DNA from: an uncultured Bacillota bacterium
Lineage (GTDB): Bacteria; Bacillota_I; Bacilli_A; RFN20; CAG-826
NCBI GenBank assembly: GCA_937876465.1
Contig: CALEHV010000020.1
Span: 1-24,165 of the forward strand
Direction: 5' to 3'
Length of the DNA: 24,165 nucleotides
The position numbers and the translations under genes were made by a program. Below the pieces are notes generated by a model, which made no database searches, was not told the DNA's origin, and was given only the letters and a program-made list of their open reading frames with translations. Positions 14,660 through 22,071 of the stretch are shown here, one piece after another. How positions within the stretch are numbered: position 1 is the stretch's first letter; each line of letters starts with the position of its first letter.

Positions 14660-15652
14660 ATGGATAAATATACACCACCATTTGTATTAACAAATGAAAT
14701 GCTTGAATATGTATCATCTATTATGGAAAAAATTGGAAGCATTTCCTCTTTTAACAATTTTTCTAAGTTTCCAAAACTAAGAAAACACAATAGGATTAAA
14801 TCGATCCAATCAAGCTGTGCAATAGAAGGTAATTCGTTGACGTTAGGTCAAGTTGAGGATGTTATCAACGGACATAAAGTGGTTGGACCAATTAAAGATA
14901 TTACTGAAGTAAAAAACGCTATTAAAGCATACGATTTAGCATTTGATAAGAGTCCGTTTTCTGAAACCGATTTAAAAAATATACATTATATAATGACTAA
15001 AGACGTTGTAAAAACATCAGGTAAATATAGAACTGGTGGCGAAGGAGTTATCGACGAAAAAGGAAATGTTGTTTTTGTTGCTCCTCCGGGAAAAATGGTT
15101 CCTGAATTAGTAAGTAATTTGTTTTCCTGGACTAAGGAAAATTTTAATACCATTAATACCTTGATTTTATCTTCTGTTTTTCATTATGAATTCGTATTCA
15201 TTCATCCTTTTAGTGATGGAAACGGAAGAATGGCGAGATTGTGGCAAAATTTAATTTTAAGTAAATGGAAGCCGGTATTTGAATTTATTCCGATTGAATC
15301 ATTGATAAGAAAATATCAATCCGAATATTACGATGCTATTGAACAATCAAATAAAGATGGCAATTCAACAGCCTTTGTTACTTTTATGCTTAAAATGATT
15401 GACTATTCAATCGCCGATTTAATTTCTGATGCATGCATTGCAATCAGCAACAACATTTTTGTAAATAAATTGCTAAAGGTTCTTGTTCAAAATAAATGGT
15501 ATACAAGTAAAGATATTCAAAATTTACTAAAACTATCCGATAGAGCTAACTTTAGAAAAAAATATTTAGATCCAGCAATCAAATTAGGATTAATCGAAAT
15601 AGAATTCCCAGATAAACCAACAAGCAGAATTCAAAGATATAAGAAGAAATAG
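14660..15652 (+). CDS. Fic-domain protein (class II type), putative AMP-transferase
   Basis: A 330-aa cytoplasmic protein with a Fic (FIDO) domain, which transfers AMP or another nucleotide moiety from NTP to hydroxyl groups of target proteins. The catalytic loop HPFSDGNGRMARLW starts at His182, with all conserved residues. The autoinhibitory (S/T)xxxE(G/N) motif is present N-terminal, as S52-CAI-E56-G57, which marks a self-restrained class II enzyme. A flap-like FVAPPG segment precedes the loop. The C-terminal ~75 residues (from VNKLLKVLVQNKWYTSKDIQNLL) look like a winged helix. It is divergent from the structured RNA/PemK-like unit, and a MATE exporter follows. It could regulate its neighbours or itself through the repeats upstream. 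Targets unknown. Confidence 0.9.
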   Translation: MDKYTPPFVLTNEMLEYVSSIMEKIGSISSFNNFSKFPKLRKHNRIKSIQSSCAIEGNSLTLGQVEDVINGHKVVGPIKDITEVKNAIKAYDLAFDKSPFSETDLKNIHYIMTKDVVKTSGKYRTGGEGVIDEKGNVVFVAPPGKMVPELVSNLFSWTKENFNTINTLILSSVFHYEFVFIHPFSDGNGRMARLWQNLILSKWKPVFEFIPIESLIRKYQSEYYDAIEQSNKDGNSTAFVTFMLKMIDYSIADLISDACIAISNNIFVNKLLKVLVQNKWYTSKDIQNLLKLSDRANFRKKYLDPAIKLGLIEIEFPDKPTSRIQRYKKK

Positions 15653-15653
15653 T

Positions 15654-15659
15654 TATAAT
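15654..15659 (+). promoter_or_regulatory. Probable -10 box of the MATE gene
   Basis: TATAAT begins 2 nt after the fic-1 stop and lies 10 nt before the MATE ATG, so the MATE transcript would have a leader of only a few bases. TTCAAA at 15630-15635 is a possible -35. Confidence 0.4.
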
Positions 15660-15669
15660 AAGTAGGCAT

Positions 15670-17034
15670 ATGTTTTTTAGACAAATTGATTTAACTAAAG
15701 GAAAAATATGGAAGAACATCTTGATCTTCACTCTTCCTTTTTTTGTTACCAATTTTCTAAATTCAATGTATTCCGCTATTGACTTAATGTTCATTGGACA
15801 ATTTTCTGATGTTATCGGTCAAGCTGCTGTAGCAAACGGTTCCACCATAATGTTTGCAATAAACTCTGTTATTTTAGGTTTGGCAACCGGAGGAACAATT
15901 GTTATAGGGCAATACTTTGGATCAAAGAGTAAAGATATATCAAAAGTTACAAAAAACTTAATCTTATATATGGGTATTGTAGGATTAATCATATTAGTCC
16001 TTATGTTAATTCTTTACGCGCCTATCTGCCGTTGGATGCAATTAAGTCCAGAAGTAATTGAAGAAGCACGTACTTATTTATTAATTTTAGTGCTTGGAAT
16101 CCCGTTTTATGTGGTTTATGCAACGATTTCTGGAATTTATAGAGGTGTCGGAAATTCCTTTGGACCTTTCTTATTTTTTGCAATTGCGGTTGGATCAAAT
16201 ATAGGTTTAGACGCATTATTTGTATGTGGTTTAAACATGGGTTCTACAGGTGCTGCGATTGCAACTGTAATTGGCGAGGCGCTTGGGTGCGTCGCATCTA
16301 TAATTTATTTAATTATTGTTAAGCTTCCATATAAGTTTGAATTTAACTTTAAGTTAGAAGGAAAGATGTGCAGAGAAATCTTTAGATGTGGATTTCCTGT
16401 GGCTGTTCAAGACGGATTAGTTATTTTATCTTTTGCTGTGATTCTTGCTGCAATATCTACGCGTGGAGAAGTATTTACCGCTACTGTTGGTGTTACAGAT
16501 AGAATTACTTCATTCTGCTTTGCACCGTTAAGTGCAATTGGAAGCGCAATCTCCACCGCTACTGCACAAAATATGGGAGCAGGTAAATTGGATAGGGTTA
16601 AGAAGTATATGTTCGCAGGTTTACTCCTTGCATTAATAACTGGACTTATATTTGGACTTCTTTGTCAATTTATCCCTCGACAACTTGCGTCAATATTTAC
16701 AAACGATGAACAAGTTATCGAGCTAGCCACTCCTTATATAATGTCTACATCATTAGATGCTTTCGTTTGTATATTTGTTTTCCCTATAAATGCTATCTTT
16801 ATTGGATCAGGTCACACTGTATTTGCAATGATTCAAAATCTTGCTGTAACTTTCTTAATTAGAATTCCTTTAGCGTTAATCTTCTGCTTAGGTTTAAATT
16901 CTGAAATGTATATAATTGGATTAGCATATCCTATATCCACAATTGGTTCACTTATACTTTGTATAATTTTCTATCTATCAGGTAGGTGGACCATATTACG
17001 TTCATTAACGCTAGATATAGAAGGCAAAGATTAA
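15670..17034 (+). CDS. MATE-family efflux transporter
   Basis: A 454-aa inner-membrane exporter of the MATE family, usually driving drug or metabolite efflux with H+ or Na+. The opening KIWKNILIFTLPFFVTNFLNSMYSAIDLMFIGQFSD is typical for the first helices. About twelve hydrophobic segments occur as two repeats of six; the second half begins near GFPVAVQDGLVILSFAV and repeats the pattern with AISTATAQNMGAG. ATG at 15670; a GTAGG-like sequence and a nearby -10 give a very short leader. It follows fic-1 closely and precedes a Nudix gene by 14 nt, so it may be read both from fic-1 and from its own promoter. The substrate is not predictable. Confidence 0.92.
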   Translation: MFFRQIDLTKGKIWKNILIFTLPFFVTNFLNSMYSAIDLMFIGQFSDVIGQAAVANGSTIMFAINSVILGLATGGTIVIGQYFGSKSKDISKVTKNLILYMGIVGLIILVLMLILYAPICRWMQLSPEVIEEARTYLLILVLGIPFYVVYATISGIYRGVGNSFGPFLFFAIAVGSNIGLDALFVCGLNMGSTGAAIATVIGEALGCVASIIYLIIVKLPYKFEFNFKLEGKMCREIFRCGFPVAVQDGLVILSFAVILAAISTRGEVFTATVGVTDRITSFCFAPLSAIGSAISTATAQNMGAGKLDRVKKYMFAGLLLALITGLIFGLLCQFIPRQLASIFTNDEQVIELATPYIMSTSLDAFVCIFVFPINAIFIGSGHTVFAMIQNLAVTFLIRIPLALIFCLGLNSEMYIIGLAYPISTIGSLILCIIFYLSGRWTILRSLTLDIEGKD

Positions 17035-17048
17035 ATGTAGGTAATAAT

Positions 17049-17444
17049 ATGATTAAAAATGTAATTCTCACCATCATGTGTATGGTTAAAAACGATAAGG
17101 GCGAAATACTTGTTGAAAATAGAATAAAGAAAGATTGGCCAGGCTTAACCTTTCCTGGAGGACATGTAGAAAATAAAGAAACATGTCTAGAAGCCTGTAT
17201 AAGAGAAGTAAAAGAAGAAACTGGCTTAGATATAAGCGACATAGAATTAAAAGGCCATATAGACTGGAATAATCCAGATGAGGATGTACGACATCTTTGC
17301 ATCCTATATGTAGCAAATAAATATAAAGGAAATATTAAATCATCTAAGGAGGGCGAAGTCTTCTTTGTTGGATGGGAAAACTTAAATAAATATCCATTCT
17401 CAAATGACTTTGACAAGATATTAGAATTAATGAAAAAGGAGTAG
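17049..17444 (+). CDS. Nudix hydrolase, MutT-like
   Basis: A 131-aa cytoplasmic Nudix hydrolase. The full Nudix box is present from G38 to L60: G-x5-E44-x7-R52-E53-V-x-E56-E57-T-G-L, the metal-binding glutamates included. MutT-like length suggests a nucleoside triphosphate pyrophosphatase such as an 8-oxo-dGTPase, but other substrates are possible. The start ATG at 17049 follows a TAGGT and gives the expected N-terminal strand (NVILTIMCMVKND); an upstream frame start inside the MATE gene is rejected. It lies 14 nt after the MATE stop, likely one operon. Its stop codon forms part of the terminator stem. Confidence 0.9.
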   Translation: MIKNVILTIMCMVKNDKGEILVENRIKKDWPGLTFPGGHVENKETCLEACIREVKEETGLDISDIELKGHIDWNNPDEDVRHLCILYVANKYKGNIKSSKEGEVFFVGWENLNKYPFSNDFDKILELMKKE

Positions 17445-17465
17445 CTATTTCTACTCCTATTTTTT
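17438..17465. terminator. Bidirectional terminator between the Nudix and proS genes
   Basis: GGAGTAG (17438-17444) pairs with CTACTCC (17451-17457). The plus strand continues with TATTTTTT; on the minus strand the stem is followed by TTTTT. It serves both convergent units. Confidence 0.82.
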
Positions 17466-17475
17466 GTATTAGAGA

Positions 17476-18903
17476 TTAATAGGCTCTTGCGAAGAAGACA
17501 ACTTTTTCAGCTTTCTTTCCACAAACAAGACATTTGTCTCCAAACGGATTTTGTTCAAATGGAATGCAACGAGCTGTGGCTTGGAACATTTCTTTAATCT
17601 TATCTTCACAAGCTCTATCACCGCACCACATAACCTTTGCGTATCCGCCTCTATCTAAGATTTCTTTAAGTTCATCTAAGTTGTGGGCTTCAGTTGTATG
17701 GTCAAGTAAATACTTGAATGCTTTTTGATACATTTCTTTGTGAATTGTTTCAAATAAGCGGCCTACTTCTTTTACAACATCTTCTTCTTTTGTTGTGAGT
17801 TTTGTGCCGTCATTACGTTTAGCAATAACACATACACCATTTGCCATATCTCTTGGGCCAACCTCTAATCTTAGAGGTACGCCTTTCATTTCATATTCAG
17901 CAAACTTCCAACCTGGTGATTTATCAGAATCATCAAGTTTAACTCTATAACCTGCTGCTTTAAGTGCTGCTTCGTATTCACGAGCCTTCTTCATAACATC
18001 AGGATTCTTTTGTTGAATTGGGACAATAGCAATTTGAATTGGAGCAACATATGGAGGCAATACTAAACCATTATCATCGCCATGAACCATAATAATTGCG
18101 CCAAGCAATCTTGTTGAAACGCCCCATGAAGTTTGATGTGGGGTTTCAAGCTTATTGTTTCTACCTAAGAATTGAATTCCAAATGCTTTAGCAAATCCAT
18201 CACCAAAGTAGTGAGTTGTTCCTGATTGAAGAGCTTTTCCATCTGGCATTAAAGCTTCAATAGAATATGTTTCTCTAGCGCCAGCAAATTTTTCTTTGTC
18301 GGTCTTTAAACCTTTAACAAATGGAATAGCTAATAAATCTCTTCCAGTTGCGTCATAAATTTCAAGCATTCTTAATGCGTCTTTTCTAGCTTCTTCTTCA
18401 GTTTCGTACATAGTATGACCTTCTTGCCAAAGGAATTCGCTGCCTCTTAAGAAAGGACGTGTTGTCTTTTCCCAACGAACAACTGAACACCATTGGTTAT
18501 AACGTTTTGGAAGATCTCTATATGAATTAATGATTTTTGAATATAAATCACAGAATAAAACTTCACTTGTAGGACGAACAATAAGAGGATCTTCAAGTTG
18601 ATTCTTACCACCTTGAGTACAAATTAATGTTTCAGGTGCAAATCCTTCAATATGATCTTTTTCCTTTTGGAAAAGAGATGTTGGAATAACCATTGGCATA
18701 TAGACATTTTCTACACCAACATCTTTAAACTTTTGATCCATGTATTTTTGGATATTTTCCCAAATGGCATAGCCATATGGTTTATAGATGATAAATCCTT
18801 TAACAGATGAATAATCCATCAATTCTGCTTTTGTGCATACATCTGTATACCATTGAGCAAAATCGTCTTCTTGTCTTGTAATCGAGTTATTCTTATTTTC
18901 CAT
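17476..18903 (-). CDS. proS: Prolyl-tRNA synthetase, archaeal/eukaryal type
   Basis: Class II aminoacyl-tRNA synthetase that charges tRNA-Pro. The 475-aa length and lack of the bacterial editing insertion mark the short ProS type found in Mollicutes, some Clostridia and archaea. Motif 2 contains FLRGSEFLWQEGHTMYET and motif 3 GVSTRLLGAIIMVHGDDNG. The anticodon-binding domain starts near IQIAIVPIQ. The C-terminal zinc-binding domain has Cys427, Cys432, Cys458 and Cys461, and the chain ends in the family-typical FARAY. A strong AAAGGAG precedes the ATG. It follows the EAL-like gene by 12 nt, so it may share its transcript. Assignment secure. Confidence 0.96.
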   Translation of the reverse strand: MENKNNSITRQEDDFAQWYTDVCTKAELMDYSSVKGFIIYKPYGYAIWENIQKYMDQKFKDVGVENVYMPMVIPTSLFQKEKDHIEGFAPETLICTQGGKNQLEDPLIVRPTSEVLFCDLYSKIINSYRDLPKRYNQWCSVVRWEKTTRPFLRGSEFLWQEGHTMYETEEEARKDALRMLEIYDATGRDLLAIPFVKGLKTDKEKFAGARETYSIEALMPDGKALQSGTTHYFGDGFAKAFGIQFLGRNNKLETPHQTSWGVSTRLLGAIIMVHGDDNGLVLPPYVAPIQIAIVPIQQKNPDVMKKAREYEAALKAAGYRVKLDDSDKSPGWKFAEYEMKGVPLRLEVGPRDMANGVCVIAKRNDGTKLTTKEEDVVKEVGRLFETIHKEMYQKAFKYLLDHTTEAHNLDELKEILDRGGYAKVMWCGDRACEDKIKEMFQATARCIPFEQNPFGDKCLVCGKKAEKVVFFARAY

Positions 18904-18915
18904 TTTAAACTCCTT

Positions 18916-20721
18916 TTATTCTTTCAATTGTTTAATTTTTGTAACTGTTTTTGGGGTCAAAGGTAAGACGTTTTCATCTTTAGGTGAGATAACCTCACTT
19001 CCGATATAATCAATACCTAAGCCGTATATTAAGTCGATACTGTCCCATGTAGGAACACCAATTGCAATAATTGTCTTTTCGTATTTTAGAAGAGATTCAA
19101 TAAGACCTCTAAATGCGAAGAGATTTTTCTTGGATATCTTTGAATCAACTTCTAAGTTGTTATTAACATCAAGCATATAGTAATCAAACGAAGCATATAT
19201 AGCGTCTGATAATGTTAAATCATTATCGTTAAGCTCAAGAGCAACTTGATAGCCCTTTGCTTTCATAGTTTGAATATTTCTAACTACTGAGTCTTCAGAA
19301 TTGCTTGGTAAATCAAGTAAGTCCTGTTCGTTATAAACTAGAACGATATGGCAATCTTTAATGTTTGAGATATACGCTAATGTTCTATTAACATAATCTT
19401 TTTCATTAAATCTTATTGAGTAGAACAACCTATAGGTTGAATCACCAACTTGTTGGTTGAATGATGGGATTGTGTTACGTGTAATTGTTGCGAACAATTC
19501 CTTATCTTCATTAATTCTGAAGGCGTAACGTTTTAAGTCTTCAATTGACTTGAAGAAATCTCCAATCGGTTCTGCAAATGCTTGGTAACCAAGAATCCTA
19601 CCATTTGCTTTAATGTTAACAATAGGTCGGAAATAGTATTTTAGACGCTTATCACGAATTAAACGTTCAACCTCACTACGATATGTATCTTCTTGTTGAG
19701 GTGCATCATAATCTTTTTCCGGTTCGTACCAAACCAAAGTTGTTTGATCATTTTTAGCAAATTCAGCTAATTCGCAAGCAGTCATTACTAACTTATCGGG
19801 TTCTGTAACAAAGTATTTGTTATCAACAACACCAATTGTGTAACCAACATTATCTATTTGAGAAGAAATCAATAAGTATGAACTAATTTCATTTTTTATT
19901 GAATTCAATAAAGACATTAGGTCTGCTTTATTACTTATTTTGAAATCAGAGAATACAATCTTTCTTTCTCCAGATGGAGCAATAACACTTCTATTAACGT
20001 TATGATATTTTAAGAAAATTTTCTTAAGTTGTAAGAATGTTAAACGAGGGAGTGGGTCATATTCAGCTCTTTTATTAAAGAAGTTGAATGCAACTGTTAC
20101 GCCTTTTGCAGTTGTTTGACTCCTTACTAACTTATTAAAGTTTTCTTGAGTTTCAAAATCGACATATTTATCTTTGAATTTACTCTTCTTAGGAGATTCG
20201 CTACGAAGAATGTGGCTTACGATATATATTTGTTGAGTTTCATAATTAACTTTTTCGACTTCCAATAAGGCATGTAAGTTTTTCTTTGGCGAGATTCTGT
20301 ATTTATTAGATTCAGGAACAATCTTTAATTCAAGAAACTTAGGTGCATCTGATTTTTCATCAAGTAAATTTTGAAGCCACTCAGATAATTGAGCTTGTTC
20401 TGCATAATGCTTTAAGAATTTTTCAAATGATACAAATTTTGAATAAGCCTCTCTTCTTCCGCCTTCATATTTAGCTTTAGTGAGTTTAAATTTGTCTTTA
20501 GAATAAACGCTGTTTTCACTAGTGGAAATATTAACAGTCTTCATGTCAATTCGATAAATACGAATTGAACGGGAAGCATCTTTAATTTGTTCATCAAATT
20601 TAATTTCTCTTCTACGTGAAAATCCGTATAGCAAACACAAAAGAATTAAGACAGTAACACAGAGTGCTGCACTGGCTATAATTGCAATTGTTTCGAAGTT
20701 TACTAAATCAAATTTCAGCAT
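18916..20721 (-). CDS. Membrane protein with degenerate GGDEF-like and EAL-like domains
   Basis: A 601-aa protein with one N-terminal membrane helix (about residues 11-33) and a cytoplasmic body. Residues about 215-350 resemble a GGDEF fold without the GGDEF loop (SSQIDNVGYTIGVVDNKYF and CELAEFAKNDQTTLVWYEP mirror its C-terminal part). Residues about 360-595 resemble EAL: RPIVNIKANGRILGYQAFAEP stands where QPIV...G.EALLRW would be, with EAL changed to QAF, and later IAIGVPTWDSIDLIYGLGIDYIGSEVISP stands for AEGVET...G.D..QGYxxxxP. Catalytic acidic residues are mostly missing, so it should be an inactive receptor or scaffold rather than a c-di-GMP phosphodiesterase. proS follows. Confidence 0.75.
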   Translation of the reverse strand: MLKFDLVNFETIAIIASAALCVTVLILLCLLYGFSRRREIKFDEQIKDASRSIRIYRIDMKTVNISTSENSVYSKDKFKLTKAKYEGGRREAYSKFVSFEKFLKHYAEQAQLSEWLQNLLDEKSDAPKFLELKIVPESNKYRISPKKNLHALLEVEKVNYETQQIYIVSHILRSESPKKSKFKDKYVDFETQENFNKLVRSQTTAKGVTVAFNFFNKRAEYDPLPRLTFLQLKKIFLKYHNVNRSVIAPSGERKIVFSDFKISNKADLMSLLNSIKNEISSYLLISSQIDNVGYTIGVVDNKYFVTEPDKLVMTACELAEFAKNDQTTLVWYEPEKDYDAPQQEDTYRSEVERLIRDKRLKYYFRPIVNIKANGRILGYQAFAEPIGDFFKSIEDLKRYAFRINEDKELFATITRNTIPSFNQQVGDSTYRLFYSIRFNEKDYVNRTLAYISNIKDCHIVLVYNEQDLLDLPSNSEDSVVRNIQTMKAKGYQVALELNDNDLTLSDAIYASFDYYMLDVNNNLEVDSKISKKNLFAFRGLIESLLKYEKTIIAIGVPTWDSIDLIYGLGIDYIGSEVISPKDENVLPLTPKTVTKIKQLKE

Positions 20722-20727
20722 TCCTAA

Positions 20728-20755
20728 ATTATACTCAATATGCGTATATATACAA
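20728..20755 (-). promoter_or_regulatory. Promoter of the EAL-like gene, leaderless
   Basis: On the minus strand, TTGTAT (20755-20750) and TATAAT (20733-20728) are spaced by 16 nt, and the ATG is 6 nt past the -10. Start of RNA and of translation would nearly coincide. Confidence 0.6.
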
Positions 20756-20855
20756 TGCTTGTTTTTTCAAGATAACAAAATAAATCAAAGATTTGTTCTC
20801 TTATTAGGCTAAAAGTAACATATATACAAATCCATAAGGAAAGTAATGCTTACTG

Positions 20856-20864
20856 TGATATAAT
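20856..20864 (+). promoter_or_regulatory. Extended -10 promoter of tRNA-Ser(CGA)
   Basis: TGA followed by TATAAT, 10 nt before the mature 5' end, the same element and spacing as for tRNA-Ser(GCU). The -35 region has no consensus. Confidence 0.65.
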
Positions 20865-20874
20865 ACTCACTGTT

Positions 20875-20967
20875 GGAGGAATACCCAAGCCTGGCTGAAG
20901 GGGTCGGTTTCGAAAACCGATAGGTGCTGCAAGGTACGCGCGGGTTCAAATCCTGCTTCCTCCGCCA
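20875..20967 (+). tRNA. tRNA-Ser (CGA)
   Basis: The acceptor GGAGGAA pairs with TTCCTCC, with discriminator G and encoded CCA. The anticodon arm TCGGT-TTCGAAA-ACCGA gives CGA, reading UCG. A long class II variable arm precedes the T arm with GGTTCAAATCC. Confidence 0.95.
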
Positions 20968-20973
20968 TTTACA

Positions 20974-21000
20974 AAAAAGTTCGATACATTCGAACTTTTT
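20974..21000. terminator. Bidirectional terminator between tRNA-Ser and fic-2
   Basis: An 11-bp perfect stem AAAAAGTTCGA/TCGAACTTTTT with loop TACAT. The A-T ends act as U-tracts on both strands, and its last base is the first of the fic-2 stop codon. Confidence 0.8.
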
Positions 21001-21893
21001 TAATATTTTATATGAAAATAATCTAGATAAGACTTAACAATATCTTGTCCAGTTAAACACGTGTCTCTTAGCCACCCTTTTTCTTCATTCCATTTCGACA
21101 AACCACGATAATAAAACATTTTTAAATCTTCCGTAATAATAAAAGGAACGATGTTATTTTTAAGGCATTCTTTAAGTATGATTAATCTACCTATTCTTCC
21201 ATTTCCATCTTGAAACGGATGAATTCTTTCAAATTTAACATGAAAATCTAATATTTCATCGAATGTATGCTTTTCTTTTTTGTTGTAATTATTAATTAAA
21301 TTACTTATTTCAAATTTAACCATGTGAGGTGGAGTTGTTTGGATATCACCAACTTCATTTTCTAATTTTTTATAATCGCCAACTGCAAAATATGATTTTC
21401 TCGAATCACTTGTCCCTGTTTTTAAAATTTTATGCAATTCTTTAATGAAACTTTCGGATAATGGATAATTACAAAAATCAATTACCCTATCAATACATTC
21501 AAAGTGATTAATTGCTTCTACGATATCATCTATTTTGTATACCTTTGAGTTATCTTCAATTCCTATAGTTCTTGTTTCAAAAATATATCTAGTCTCATCA
21601 TGTGTTAATTTGCTTCCTTCTATATGATTCGAGTTATATGTTAGATCGATTTGCAAACGATGATATATTCTCCCTTTAAGTCCATCTTTTTTCTCTAGAC
21701 GTAAAGCTTTTAAAAGATAGTTGTTATTCTTATTTTCATTAATTCTGCGCGGTAAATCTGCATCTTCTGGTATAAACCAACATCCGCCTTCTTGATATGC
21801 ACCATTTATTTTTTTAGATGAACAGTAATTGCGTGCACTTCTTTCTGAGATATTCCATTTTTCTGAATATTTTTTTACTGATATAAATTTCAT
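21000..21893 (-). CDS. Fic-domain protein with N-terminal helix-turn-helix
   Basis: A 297-aa protein. Residues 1-50 (SVKKYSEKWNISERSARNYC...WFIPEDADLP) look like a MerR-type/excisionase-like helix-turn-helix. The Fic domain has the full catalytic loop HPFQDGNGRIGRL from His225 and the inhibitory helix motif S88-NHI-E92-G93, so it is another self-inhibited AMP-transferase-type enzyme. HTH-Fic proteins are known; the DNA-binding part probably controls its own gene, whose promoter carries an inverted repeat. The ATG is 6 nt from the -10 and has no Shine-Dalgarno. There is no small antitoxin gene next to it. It shares little sequence with fic-1 outside the catalytic motifs, so they are not a recent duplication. 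Confidence 0.9.
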   Translation of the reverse strand: MKFISVKKYSEKWNISERSARNYCSSKKINGAYQEGGCWFIPEDADLPRRINENKNNNYLLKALRLEKKDGLKGRIYHRLQIDLTYNSNHIEGSKLTHDETRYIFETRTIGIEDNSKVYKIDDIVEAINHFECIDRVIDFCNYPLSESFIKELHKILKTGTSDSRKSYFAVGDYKKLENEVGDIQTTPPHMVKFEISNLINNYNKKEKHTFDEILDFHVKFERIHPFQDGNGRIGRLIILKECLKNNIVPFIITEDLKMFYYRGLSKWNEEKGWLRDTCLTGQDIVKSYLDYFHIKY

Positions 21894-21899
21894 ACTTTG

Positions 21900-21961
21900 A
21901 TAATACTATTAAACGGCAAGAAATTCAATACTTTAGTAATGTTTTATTTTTTATGCCGTTT
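21900..21961 (-). promoter_or_regulatory. fic-2 promoter with distant inverted repeat
   Basis: On the minus strand, TTGAAT (21928-21923), a 17-nt spacer, then TATTAT (21905-21900), and the ATG 6 nt later. AAACGGCA (21911-21918) lies in the spacer and its inverse TGCCGTTT at 21954-21961, 35 nt apart. This fits two operator half-sites for the HTH domain. Confidence 0.55.
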
Positions 21962-21970
21962 ACAATTCAT

Positions 21971-22029
21971 ACGTGTCCAAATATTTAGTCTTAAAGTGCT
22001 TACGTGTCCTGACATTTAAGGACATTTAA
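21971..22029. repeat. Short repeats between fic-2 and the YitT-family gene
   Basis: ACGTGTCC occurs at 21971-21978 and 22002-22009, and GACATTTAA at 22011-22019 and 22021-22029. TGTCC and GGACA also form a small inverted repeat. These could be protein-binding sites or the remnant of an insertion-sequence end; no transposase fragment is seen. Confidence 0.4.
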
Positions 22030-22071
22030 AAAAATTTTTTACTTGCTTTTTTTATATTTCAACAATACTAA

